In this document: positions 13,801-26,049 of the stretch, in pieces
Layout of the letters: every line of letters starts with the position of its first letter
How positions within the stretch are numbered: the first letter of the stretch is position 1
Source: Prostheceraeus crozeri
Lineage: Eukaryota > Platyhelminthes > Polycladida > Euryleptidae
Reading direction: 5' to 3'
DNA length: 64,000 bases
Assembly (NCBI GenBank): GCA_907163375.1
Contig: CAJQUW010011528.1
Span: 1-64,000 of the forward strand
Position numbers and translations under genes: made by a program
The notes under the pieces: generated by a model
Databases searched by the model: none
Told to the model about the DNA's origin: nothing
What the model saw: the letters and a program-made list of their open reading frames with translations, nothing else

Positions 13801-15633
13801 GGTACTGACCGAAACTCCATCTCTGCAATTGAAAGTTTAGAAGTTTTACTGCACAGTGTTAAGATGTGTCTTGTAACGGTAACTTTCACAGTGATAGGAA
13901 AGTTTTATTGGGCATCAGTTGCTCAAATGTTTTCCCTATTAGAACAATTCAAACTTCATGACTGTTTGCTTACTTCATCAGTGTTTAGTAAAAGCAGTTT
14001 TCTTACTGCAATGGAGTTGGGAGAATGTTCTAGAGAGAAACCTAGTGTTCCACCACAGTGTCGAGATAGTTATCATCCAAGCTTAGACTCCTCCTACTTG
14101 TGATATCGGGTTTTATATCACACATGCCGTTAGCCTTTCAGTGTAGGACTCGTGAAGATACCTGTTCCGCATTACTAACGTAAATGTGACAAGTAAGTTT
14201 TGTACCGGAAGTTTTTTGACAGGTTGTGTGAAACCTGTAGCGAACGTTGAAGAAATGTTGCTGCCAGTCACACGTCGTTAGCTGGGTACAGCATTACTAA
14301 ATGTTGATGTTTGCCTTTACCAAATGAGAATGCGTGTGTTTTGTAAATAAAGACAGAGTGTTTGCTCTCTACATCGACGCATACAAGTACACTAACAACC
14401 AGTAACGTTTGTACGTCCGAAAGCAATGCTGTTAGTGCAAACACTTATAGCATGTGTGAGATAAAAAATCAACCTGCTAGATGAAGTGTTAACCACAAAC
14501 CGTGTCACAACTAGTTTAGGAATTAACAGGAGACCTGTGACGCCGTTTACACTCATCTTATTCAGACAAGCTGAAACTCATAGTCCTGACTTTTCTAACA
14601 CCTTCAAATGAGACGTTCGCTATACATGACTGCGGTGTATGTATGTCAACAACTGGTATGTTAGGTAAAATCTTTCATTAGTGATTGCAGGGTGTTAAAG
14701 TGATATAAAAGACCTGTAGAACACGCAAGAAGTCGTATGTTCACACGCATCGCCGACCCTGGTTCAACTCACACAATGAGATTACGTCTGTGTAGACAAC
14801 TCATTTGTAGGAAATCAGCATTTTCTGTGGCGAATATGCAGTCGATGTAAACCTGACATTTAACATGGCTTGCAATCGTCAACACGCTGCCATTCCATAA
14901 CAGTTTATCATAAAACCTATCATTGAACTGAAAAAACCCCTCCTGTACACACAAACACAATCATAAGTGCTCTCTGACGCCTGGGTGTCGCGGTCGCTAG
15001 CCCCTCAGCAGATAGAGGTAGAACACTTAAAGCTGATGACAGCGCAGCCGGTAGGCGATCCGGTCTGTCGCGCTAGCCCCTCTCAGCAGAAGAGATCGAA
15101 CTCAATAGATGTACGCGCGTCTCTACTCTCCCCTCTTCTCGCTCTGGCGCCCGTCTGTTCATTGAATGTTCTATCGCATCTGTACCCGGATGCAGGAAAC
15201 GTATTCGTTGCACCTGGCTGATTCCACTCTCAGTCTCAATGCTATGCGCGCCGTAGGTAGATTCACGATTGAAATGCATTTCAGTGTGTGTGAGTGGTGA
15301 GGATGGCAGTCAATGCAAATAATAGTCTTCCCTTTTCTACCTACCAACCATACGTTTAGAGCCATATGATTGCACGAACCAGACATTTGAAAGGGGCTAT
15401 ATCATTCTTTCTCGGGGCAATTTGTACGTATATCTGAATCTGTCTGCGAAACCACATGCATCACGTTACCCCATATAGGATTTCTTAAATGGGCGAAACT
15501 TTTCCTCCGATGAGTGTGAGGTATATAGTAATTTTAAATTCATGAAATACTATTCTGTGTTGCGATGCAATCGAGCGTTATACGCCTCACCCGATTCCCC
15601 AAGGTGCGGCTCGCAGGAATCGACGAGTGCGAC

Positions 15634-15717
15634 CGAGACGGGTGGCTAAGTGGACCAGCGAGACGGTGGGGATGCGGAGCCCGAGATGGCGTTACTCAGT
15701 TCGGAAGCCCGACGGGT
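15634..15717 (+). other. tRNA-like sequence, possible SINE head or degenerate tRNA
   Basis: The sequence has a good A box (TGGCTAAGTGG) near 15642 and a weak B box (AGTTCGGAAGCCC) near 15698, about 50 bases apart. The ends GACGGG and the CCCGACGGGTC word partly resemble acceptor and T-arm pairing of a class II (Leu/Ser-like) tRNA. I cannot fold a full cloverleaf without allowing indels. A tRNA-derived SINE promoter or a tRNA damaged by base errors are both possible. Confidence 0.25.
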
Positions 15718-16189
15718 CGTAAAGTGATAACATGGTTAAGTGAGAACAGGAAAGTGAGGAAGTGGAAAAATTGAAGATTTCATTGTGATAGCGGGATGAT
15801 GAAGTATGAGTTTTACACATGCATACGAATGGCTGTCATTCAACTCGTTCATGTTTTTCTTTCCAGGTGATGGAGTGAGTGATGTGGGGTGGTCTTTAGT
15901 GCAGTTAAATCATTCATTGCACACATACAGCCACTGTTTCACCACATTTCTCGTGAATGCATCCTGAGTTCTTATAAGAATTCCTTTCTACTGCGCTAAA
16001 GCGGTCCCAAGCCGCCCCACATTATTTTCCGGATTATGGAATGCGAGGGGAAGGATAACCGATGAATGGAAATGAAATGGGAGGACACCTTGCCACTAAT
16101 GCATCCACAAACACTTTTCTATTCTTCATTAAGCTGACATTCAATCACGTGAATGTCTATGTGACTACTCTTTGCTACAAGTACAGTCA

Positions 16190-17300
16190 ACTCTCTAACG
16201 TAACTTGTTAACCCTCATATCTCTAACTTTACAACACTGAAGGATTTCTAACTGATTTCAGGGATTTACAAATCATCAACTTTTTTTAACACTACAAACG
16301 TCACGTTTATTTCTAACTTCAAACGTTTCAACTTTATTTCTACGTTGCAAACCGTGAAGTGATTCTGTCTTCATTTATATTTCACCTATCTTACAAACGT
16401 GCAATGGTCTTGCTTTATTTTATCCTTACTATCTTACTCATGCACTGAAATGTTTGATATGCTTCCTAACTTTACAAAAGTAAATATGGTTGTCAACTTT
16501 ATTTCCTTCGTCACTCACTCTGTTGAAAACGACAGAAAACGACACAGCTGTTAGTTTGGCTTTTAATTGTTACTGAAACCCACACCGTTGTTTGTTCACA
16601 CTACACTTCATTTCATGTTTTCTAGTCAATGCACTCAAAACCTGCAAACGCCATTTATTCTAATTACACCTGAAATCTCTGTGACATGTGATACCATTAA
16701 TTCAAATAATTCGATATCAAATACTATCATGAAAACAACTCGCAGTACCTGAATCTAAACATGCACTGAATGCCCACATTGAATGACATTACGTATTTTT
16801 TTCTATGATGTTTTCCTACAGTCCTAATAAGAACGGCTTGCCGTGATTAAATTCTTTATGTGTCATGTCAAGCTTGTGGGAAATAACTTTCTCATGTACC
16901 CTTGAATACAATCAATTTCAAGGATGCTACTGTCATAAGCATGTTATTCCTTACTTTCAATCATGGTGTCAAGGTGCTTACACGTTGCTGCTATTTTTAA
17001 CTTTTGACCTGACTAACCAACCGTCTGATGCTATATGATTATTGTCTTCGTTATGCTTATTGTTGTCTTCTTTTAAACTATGTCACAGCTTCTCAACAGT
17101 TAACTTACATAGTATTCATTCAACTTTGCATCTAATATGCTATCCAACTTTTTGAGATTTATATTTGCTTTATCGTATGAACTCGAATTTACATTAAACA
17201 ACTATGTTATGTGTTCTATCTCCATACACTCACGGTAGAAACATTCCATTTCTTGTTATATCATGAAAATGATGTGATAAAATTTACATAATCTCAAAAC
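16190..17300 (+). repeat. First of two related direct blocks in the foldback centre
   Basis: It begins with decayed copies of an approximately 50-bp motif (CTAACTTTACAACACTGAA / TTTATTTCTAAC) and continues with GAAACCCACA and a CTAGTC...ATGCACTC word. The same order is seen at 19990-21150 in the same orientation, offset by about 3.8 kb. The two blocks are clearly related in order but have low base identity. Confidence 0.4.
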
Positions 17301-18239
17301 CCTGTAACAGCGCTTGTCTTCAAACTATGCTGAATCCACCATAGCTTGATTGTTAACATACCAATTCAGTTCACGATGTAGTAGTCTTGTATCACTCATA
17401 TAAGTCCCCCCACTTTGCACCTTTATTATTCCCAGAATGTTACTGCAGTGGCATCAAACACTAATCTTATGTCATTCTAACACTCTAATCACTGTGCAAA
17501 TGGATGTTGTGAATAGTATCTCGAATTCCTGTTACATGACAGGCTTGTAAATTCTATTACTCCAGGTGTGAGTCGGATAGGAGGAACCTAAGATGTTCAG
17601 TGGTTCATTTCAATTTACACGAGGACATTGTGCTTACTGAGTTTTTTGAGTCTGAGTAACATGTAGAGTTACTTCATATCTCGTTTCATGGAACTTGATT
17701 ATCACATCTTAGTCGCTGTGATGATTGTTTGTATCCCACTGTGAAGAGAGATTGCCAAATAGTGCAGTTAGACCATTTGATTTCTGTATACGTTTGGGTG
17801 TGAGTAGCCATTTTATCCTTTAACAATTTAAATCTCTGAGTTCAGGGTTGGCCGTCAGAAAAGTTGAGAAACCACTTTCTCGTCCTTATGGGTCGCCTCT
17901 AAAGGCTGTTTGGGTATTCAATCGTCATGAAGATGTTTAGTGGCGTTCTCCGGATCCTCTCTAACTTTGCTCGACAGATTCTGTACGACAAAAACTAGTG
18001 TCTCGAGTTGATTGAGAGGCAATGACGTTCGAGTATATTTACTAGGAATTTTTCCTTTTCACTTTTCTACTGAAAAATACACAGTCGACCGTTACCTCTA
18101 CGGATATGAATGCAGGAGACCCCACCTCTCTCGTAGCACATTGAGTGTGGTGTTAAGATCATCTGTAACAGTAAGGCAGTCACATACTTGGTTTCTGTGA
18201 TTGGCCGGTGTACTTAGAGTTTTATTTCTTCACTTGTTG

Positions 18240-19094
18240 ATGTCTTCAGCCCGCTAAGTCTTCCTCCTTCAGGTCATGATTTTTTATCTCTCATCCTTGA
18301 CGTTCTCTTATCACACCAATGTCTGGTATACCTCTGCCTCTGATTGTTTCAATCGGATATACTCCCTTCATAAGCCATCTCTTCTCTTCCATTCCCGCTC
18401 TTCTTTCATTAATGTTTCCTCTCTCTTTGCGCGGTAATACTTCCTTCTGTACAGGATTTCTCCGTTCCCACTTTACTTTCTAGTTTGGCTATGATCTGCC
18501 CCATCTCTTTATTTTGTCTATTCAGGGGCCTCATAGCCATTTTGATCAGAATGTAATGGCTTGCTCTGGGAGCCTACGCCTTCCAACTCATCTTATCTGA
18601 GAGCTCGTGTTTGTTCGGCGTTATACCGCCTTTCTTTGGTGAAGTGTTAAGGGGCTCCTCTACATGTTCAGTGCGTGCCAGTCATGTTGAATTCTGTTTA
18701 CCATCATGAAAAAAACCGGGAGTTCACTTCTGTACTCTTCCTCCCTTACTATGTTGTATCGGCTGGGAAATTTGATCGCCTCCATCATCATCAAGTCGCC
18801 ACTGTGCTTACAGCCGCCCTTCACCTGACTTCGTCTATACAGTCATCAAACCATTTTTGAAGTGGCACGGTTAGCATAGACGACTAGGGACACTGGTCAT
18901 GTCTTTTCTTAATTCGAACAAAGTCGAGTCTGCTTCCACAGCCTGATGGAAAGGTCTTTAATTTCATAAGACATATTATTGCTCCCCATGTGTTCCCCTG
19001 ACTCACTTGCTTTTTTGTATCGGTCTCTGTATACTTTACTCGCATGAACATCTTGTGACGCTGTAGCGCGATGACTTGATAAAACCATGTTCAA
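18240..19094 (-). pseudogene. Coding-like minus-strand fragments inside the foldback
   Basis: On the minus strand 18909-19094 reads as 61 codons with a balanced, polar composition (including ASKVYRDRYKKASESGEHMG). Further along, 18540-18240 gives Lys/Glu/Arg-rich segments such as MAMRPLNRQNKEMGQIIAKL and, in another frame, KREETLMKEEREWKRRDGL, which look like coiled coil. The frames change between the pieces. I do not recognise the family; a transposase accessory protein, a LINE first protein or chance are all possible. Confidence 0.25.
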
Positions 19095-19989
19095 ACTGCA
19101 AGATAAAAGTTAGTTTTTACTTAAGTTCTCACAAGAAAGCATGTTTCTCAGAAACATGTTTGTAATAAATGGCATAGGAACCGGCCCAATGATGGCCTAA
19201 TCTTACGGCCCTATGTGTTAGGAAGTGTATCCCGTGATGTCTGTAAGATCTGACTTTACTCTCTTACTTAGAACGTTGTGTAGCAACGTCAGAAGATCTC
19301 CCCGTCGAAAGGAGGACCAGGAGTGACATTGGGTTAAGAGGAGAAGCCTTACTTACCTTCTCTCTACAAAGAAGGAAATATGCATGTCCAAATTTGGTCA
19401 TTGTTTTTGTTTCTTCTTCAACACGATTTATTTCGCCATATTTGGAATCTCAACAGCTACTTTTCCCGGATGCCGCGGGCAGTCACAGCTTGTCATAACT
19501 GGACATTCTGCTTCGTTGTGAGGAAGGGGAATGACGCTCGGCTCCACGCTTAGTGACAGCGATCATCTTTATCCTGCGTGGCAGTTTGTTGACCTCAGTT
19601 GAACTGAATGTAACCGATAAGATGAAAAAGATTTGACTAGTCTAGGTGTGATAAAATAAACTTGGCATGACAACGTAACAGATGCCTCCACACTGAATAT
19701 TAGGGGTTTCAACATATGAATGTTTTCTAATATCATGCTCACTTTCGAAGAGCGTTTGTTCACTGGTTCTTCGAAGGAATGCTAGTAAAGTTCAATACTG
19801 CATTCCTAGACATTTCAATTTTTATGTGTTTATACAAGTGTATAAGCTTTACTGGATCGCATCGTCTTATACACAGTGTTGGTTTAGTAGCGCATGACGA
19901 TATATCTCTCAGAATAATGTGAATTCATCTCTCTATCACACATACATACATTGTCACTTTAAACCATGACTGGATTACAGTTCTCACAC

Positions 19990-21150
19990 ATCAAACTATA
20001 TTTCTAACGTTACAAATGCTGATAGGATTCTAACTTATTTTTACGTCCTAGACTTAACATATGAAAAGGATTCTAGCATAATTTCAAACTTTCCCGCATC
20101 AACTTTATTTCTAAGCGTTAACACAGTGAAATGCTTTGTCAACACTCTTTTATACTTTACCAATCTTACTACCACTGAAATGATACTGATAAATTCCTAA
20201 CGTTACCCACAACAGTGCAATGCCCACGATTTATTTTATAAACGCTATCTTGCAAACACTCAAATGATTTGATATTATGTAGCCTCACTTACACTAGTCA
20301 CATGGTTCGTAACGTTCTTACTAAGCAATCACTCTGTTGATAGCCCCCCCCCCCCCCCCCCCCCCCCCCTCACCCCACCCCCCCCACCCCCCCCCCTCCC
20401 CCCCCCCCCCCCCACACTTTATGTGACAGCAAACCGACCACAGGTCTGTACATGATTTTGTTCTTGAAACCCACAGTTTATGTTATTACATCAACAGCTT
20501 CCGTTCAATGTGAGCTAGTCTTGTATGCACTCATTTTTACGACATAACTTTCATTTACTTATTCCTACAATAATATAAACTATGTGTCTAAACTTTATGA
20601 GATCGCTTTCACTTCTATCTTCACACTATCTTCATCATCTAACAATGAATGACATTGGTGATACTTATCTGACTAAAAAGCATTGAGTCAATTCTACACA
20701 AACAAGATTTATAACCTGGCTCATCTACACGTACGATTGTCATAGGGTAGAACTATGAAAGGTCTTAGTGATTTATCTCTGGTAACTAACACTTTTAAAA
20801 CGCCTCACTACTTACAACTCTCAACACCAGGGTCCACCTTATGGCTTTTAGGAGTTTTGTTGTATAATTTAGTAAACTTATGTCTCAGTCAGATTCGCCC
20901 TTTTAACTTACAACACTGACAGATGAATGAGGCTATATATTACCTACCTTGGAATACCAAGAAACATACTTGCGTTGACATATTATATATTTTCTCATCA
21001 ACTCTTTATCCCACTTATAATTCCAATCATAAGATAATACAACGTTCTATTGAACATGTATCAATCCCTTTCCGCTGACCACATCAACATGTAAAGTGTA
21101 TCACATAATGAGTATGTACACCATCTGCTCATCAAACGATATCAAACTGG
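19990..21150 (+). repeat. Second related direct block in the foldback centre
   Basis: This matches the order of motifs at 16190-17300: a TTTCTAACGTTACAAA-type short tandem motif, then ACTCTGTTGA, GAAACCCACAG, CTAGTCTTG and ATGCACTC. A poly-C tract interrupts it just after the ACTCTGTTGA word at 20331. No coding role is visible. Confidence 0.4.
20343..20416 (+). repeat. Poly-C tract of about 70 bases
   Basis: Nearly pure cytosine with single A or T interruptions, including one run of more than 20. On the minus strand it is a long G tract able to form G-quadruplex structures. It sits near the centre of the giant foldback, in only one of the two related direct blocks. Its length is likely unreliable because sequencing and assembly handle such tracts poorly. 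Confidence 0.85.
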
Positions 21151-23529
21151 CTTTTCACCCATGCAATTCTAGTCTTGCCTTCCAAGTCAATGTATAAAGC
21201 GAACATATGCATCACGATTCTACCCAGAAAGCGCTTGTTCAGTTGTAGTATCCAAATCCTAACTCAACAGTCGGTAAACTACCCCCTAGATGATGTCCTT
21301 TAGCAACTTTCGCTGTGTCATTCACAATGGCGTTGGACAAGGTTTAACACTTGTCATGAAGTTGGAGTTCTTCTTCAGATGATTTCATAAGATCTTCTTC
21401 ATTTTCTTAAGAAAGCTGGAGATCCTGAATATAGGTTTGTGTGTGGCCCAGTCAGTACACTTTTCTTTGCTTTAGGGTGGCCTCACCGAAATGGTGCCCG
21501 GCCTCGGAAGGACGATGGGAATTCACCTACGATTATCGAAGTCTTCCGGGCCCGCTGACCATTCCACAGCAACGCAGCTATTCTAGCTCCATGTCCTAAT
21601 AAAGGGGTTCTCCACGGCTCATGTGGTATACGGTGGCGGGAGCGAACTTGTAACGCCTTTCTCTTGTCCTGCAAAGCAAGCCCAGGAGAACAGGCCTTTC
21701 ACCCTTTTTCATCTGCATCCCAGCGGGACGCTCAAGGGCTCTCGGCTCATGTCAAAGAAAGCGATATCGCCCGACATTGCTCTCAACGGGACCACCCCCC
21801 TTGTAATTGATGACTGAGTTGTGACGTCTCCTTATATTTTTACACATTTTTCGTGAATGGCTGCAAGGCCTCTGCAGCATTGAAGACAATCGGCAGTGTC
21901 CCATGCTTTAACAGCAAAATGATGACTTGCGCGCGCGGAGGTGTACTGTAACGAATTGTCACCGTGCGGAATCCTTCAGTCGACCACCAATGATTGTCCC
22001 TTCCGACGCGTATTAGCGAATGCAGCTGTGTGGAATCAGCCACGGTGTACGATACGTTCTGCATCCTGGGACAGATTGCGGCTAGAACATACAAAGTGGA
22101 CTGGACAGGGCGCCAGAGAGAGGAGAGCGCGCACATCTTTTGTGTTTCTCTCTATCTGTGCGGGGGTAGCGCGACAGACCAATTGCTACGGCTGTTGCGC
22201 TGTTCATTCATCTTTGTGTTTCTACCTCGTATCTGCTGCGGGTGCTAGCGAGACCCCAGGCGTCAGAGTAGCACTTATGATTCCTTGTCGGGTACAGGAG
22301 GGGGTTTTTTTTCACTGATAGGTTTTATGATAAACGTTTTGAATGGCAGCGTGTTGACTATTGCCAAGCCATGTTATATGTTCAGGTTTACACTCGTCTG
22401 CCTTCGCCCCGACGTATTCATTTGTGTGAGTTCAAGAGGTCGAAGTCGTTCGAAACTAAGGGACTTATGCGTTTTCTACGAACGTCTTTATCATCGGCTT
22501 TAACTCGCCTGCAATCTAATGAAAGTTTTTCACCCACCATAAAAGTTTGTTTGGAACCATACTCTACACCGGTACGTTCATGTTTACGACTTTCATTTGA
22601 ATGTTAGAAACGTTAGACTATATGCTTCATCATGTCTTATGATGCAGTGTGATAAACGTTGTCTAAGTTCTCCTTTATTTCCGTACAACTAGTTGTGACC
22701 CACTGTTGTTGTTTCCATCTTCATCTATGCAGGTTGAATATTTTATCTCCCACATGCTTTGAGTGTTTCTACTTCATATGCATTCGATTACAACGTTACA
22801 GGTTGGTTACTGTACTTGTATGCTGTCGACTGTAGCAGTGCAAAAAACAACTCTGTCTTTAATTTACCAAAACACACGCATTCTCAATTTGATAAAGGCA
22901 AACACACACACATTTAGTAAACTCGCTTGGTACCCGCTAACGAGTGTGCACTGCAGAAACATTTCTTTCAACGTTCGCCTCTAAGTTTCACAACACCTGT
23001 CAAAGACTTCTTACAAATACTTATTTCACTCATTTACGTTTATAAGGCAGAACAATGTGCTTCACGATAATTTCTACACGACATGGTATTAAGACATGTG
23101 ATATAAAACCCTAAATCCAACCGTTTAGAGCGAGCTAGCCTTGGTATGATGATACTTCTAGCACTGTGGTGAACACTGTTTTCATATATACATTCTAACA
23201 CTCATCCATTGCAGTCAGAAAACTGCTTTTACTAAACCTGATCGAAGTAATCTAACCTAGTCCTGCAAGTGTTGAATCTTTCTAAGTAGGGACCACCATT
23301 TGGCAACTGTCTCCAATAAAACTTTCTCACACTGAAAGTAAGTTACGAGACATATTCTACATGTGTTTACAGTAAAACCTTCTCAAAACTTTCTAGTGCT
23401 GTGATGGAGTTCGGTCAGTCATACAACGTCAATGATCAAATCTTATTTTCACAAACGTGCCCGTCGCGGTAATAGTTATTTGACTACACTAACACTTGCA
23501 TTTCATGACATGTGTGTTTCATAAAACAT

Positions 23530-24350
23530 CATGATCCAAACTTTTCTAACTATTACAATTCAACCTGTTACAGTAAAAATATTTGACTATACTAAACTTT
23601 GCTTTTGCCAAACCATGATACCACTTTCTGAGACACTCACGAATAAATACGTCATGATCTAACTTTCTAACTAATACATCAACCTGTGTAGCAGTAAAAC
23701 TTTTACAAACCATGTCACGAATACAACTTCAATGATCAAACTTTACTTTCTCAAACGTGTGTCGCAGTAAACTATTTGACTACACTAGCGCTTACATTTT
23801 ATGACATTTGTGTTTCATAAAACATCATGATCAAACTTTCTAACTATACATCAACCTGTACTGCAGTAAAACTTTTGTACAACATGATGAAGTTTCTGAC
23901 TAGACTTACGAATACAACTTCAATGATCAAACTTTCTAACTATACATCAACCTGTGTTGCAAAAAAATTATTTTGTACAAAAAAGATAAAGTTTCTGACT
24001 AGACTTATTAATTAACGTCCATGATCAAACTTTTCTAACTATACATCAACCTGTGTTACAGTCTAAACTTTTGTACAACATGATGAAGTTTCTGACTAGA
24101 CTACGAATACAACTTCAATGATCAAACTTTTCTAACTATACATCAACCTGTGTTGCAGTAAAACTTTTGTACAACATGCTAGTTTCTGACTAGACTTATG
24201 AATAAACGTCATGATCAAACTTTTCTAACTATACATCAACCTGTGTTACAGTATAAACTTTTGTACAACATGATGAAGTTTCTGACTAGACTTATGAATA
24301 AACCTTCGATGAATAAACTTTATTTTCTCAAACGGGTGTCACAGTAAAAT
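23530..24350 (-). repeat. Inner tandem array of the right arm, about 97-bp period
   Basis: CAACCTGT recurs at 23561, 23680, 23852, 23948, 24047, 24144 and 24237. The last four spacings are 99, 97, 93 and 96, giving a unit of about 97 bp; the earlier ones are longer and irregular. Each unit contains ATGATCAAACTTT(T)CTAACTA, then AAACTTTTGTACAACATGA and TTTCTGACTAGACTTA. Confidence 0.8.
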
Positions 24351-25529
24351 TATTTGACTACACTAACTTTGCAACCCATGATACACTTTCTGACGACACT
24401 GACAAGAGCTTGTTCATTAGCGAAGAGAGAAGTCTGTGATGTGTTGCGTGTGGCGCATGAATGTCCTCCCTTCATTCCTTCATCATTTCGTCTCCGTGAT
24501 AGAGACAAGCAGAACTCATGGTTCATTCTCCCATGGTTGGCCAACTGTCGGGAGACAAGTGCAATGGAGATTTTATGAGGTAACCTGTGGCAGATAGCTA
24601 AATGTCGCCCTGGCGGTCAGAGTACAACGTTGAGACGAAAGGCAACCACTTGCAAACATGACACAGAGAGGTTTCACAAGGATTACCCTTGCCCACGTCC
24701 CGTGCAGTACTCATCGCTGCGGACTTCACCGCTGTCTCGAAAGAACGCCCACACACAGGAAGTATCACACCGAAAATCTCCGTGACTTGCACCGTCCATG
24801 ACTTGATCGCCAGACATGAAAAGCGGTGGAGTTGGTAAGAGGTTGGCAAACTTTGAACAGCTTGATAGCAAGTCGTAGAGAGCTTGATTCACCAGCGTTT
24901 TGCAATGGAGATGTTTAAGGCCACCCATGACAAATAGCTAAGACTCAACCAATTGGCGTTCAAAGTGCTACGTTGAGAACTGTGTCAAATGCCCAACATG
25001 AGACATGAGTTGTCCCAGCGGTTTCGGTCTAAACTATGACACACTCCCTTGCCACACTTATCACTACGGCATCGTCCGCCGTCCCGAAGGAACACCCTGT
25101 CAGTGGAATATTACAGCAAAACTCTCCGTGTCTTGCTCGCTTTCAGTGAAAAGCCGCATGAGAAGACTGGCTCAGACATCACTAAAAATCCTTTCATTGA
25201 CTTCAGCAGGGTCGAACACCCCAGAAAACCTCTAAAACTAGTGAATTTAAATTTTTCAACTTTTTAGCACTACTTATGAAATTTTTTAAGTAGTCTATCA
25301 CTTACGGCAGGTCAATAGCAACCGAACCTTTTTTGAATCAAGTCAAACGGACTTGTAGAAGCAAAGTTACGAGCCTTTAAAGTTTTGGAGTCTTTTATGG
25401 CCTGGAGACGAAATCCATCTCCTGGCGAACCTCTAAGTCTGACGCCTTAGTGACTTCAGCAATGAAATTTTCCAAGTCGGTTTCTTACATAAACCAGGTT
25501 TTTCAGATTTCCAATGCTATCATCAGAGC

Positions 25530-25605
25530 TCCAGACTTCACCTACCCCAACCCAGTCGGGAGGAGAACTGATTTCCACAAGCAGAGTTTCCATTTATATA
25601 GTGTG
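25530..25605 (-). promoter_or_regulatory. TATA-box promoter candidate in right arm, pointing inward
   Basis: Read on the minus strand, TATATAAA at 25600-25593 is followed by TGGAAACTCTGC, then GGAAATCAGTTCTCC and, about 60 bases on, a GGGTAGGTGAAG word that could be a splice donor. The third copy keeps the same layout with a perfect donor. The box is positioned to transcribe toward the centre of the foldback, mirroring the left arm. Confidence 0.4.
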
Positions 25606-26049
25606 TGGCGATCAGCTGATGACGTAATACCTATCATCCAGACACTAAAAACCCGTCTATCTCCGGTTCTAGTGCTCCGATGGAGCTGAAATTTCGCCAT
25701 GTCCACGTAAAATTTGACGCTGAATCCGAATCTTCCCTCCATTTTCCCATCCGATGCTTCGGTTTGGCTCTACAGCCCACAGCCATCGCAAAAATTCTAA
25801 CTCGTTTTTCGGAAAAAATGATGAACAATTTTTTCTCTCCGATGGCTTTCAAATATAGCATGCCGAAGCAGAATTTGACGCTGATGACAAATCCGGTCTC
25901 TGTTTTCCCGTCCGACGCTTGCTTCACCAGCTAGAGCGATTTTCATAAACATTCTAACTCTGTCGTTTTTCGCCAAGGTCCAAAATTTTCAATAACATCT
26001 CACCTCTAAACGAAGGCAGATACGAACAAGCCATGTTTTCCACTGAATT

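Larger units (their letters stand above)
8945..15255 (+). repeat. Left inverted arm of the giant foldback
   Basis: The arm consists, from outside in, of a terminal segment of about 50 bp, a tandem array (8985-11150), a single-copy block (11150-13030), an array with a roughly 97-bp period (13030-13800) and a further block to about 15255. Each block has an inverted counterpart in the right arm in the same order. Homology fades between 15240 and 15300, where the two sides stop matching. Compared with the right arm and with the copy at 62496 it has many extra single bases. Confidence 0.7.
15256..22000. other. Central region of the giant foldback
   Basis: The two arms no longer match each other here. 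It contains a tRNA-like sequence (15634-15717), two related direct blocks (16190-17300 and 19990-21150), a poly-C tract (20343-20416) and a coding-like minus-strand fragment (18240-19094). Short open frames of about 60 codons are scattered but none is recognisable. A transposase would be expected here if the element were autonomous; none can be read, possibly because of base errors. Confidence 0.5.
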
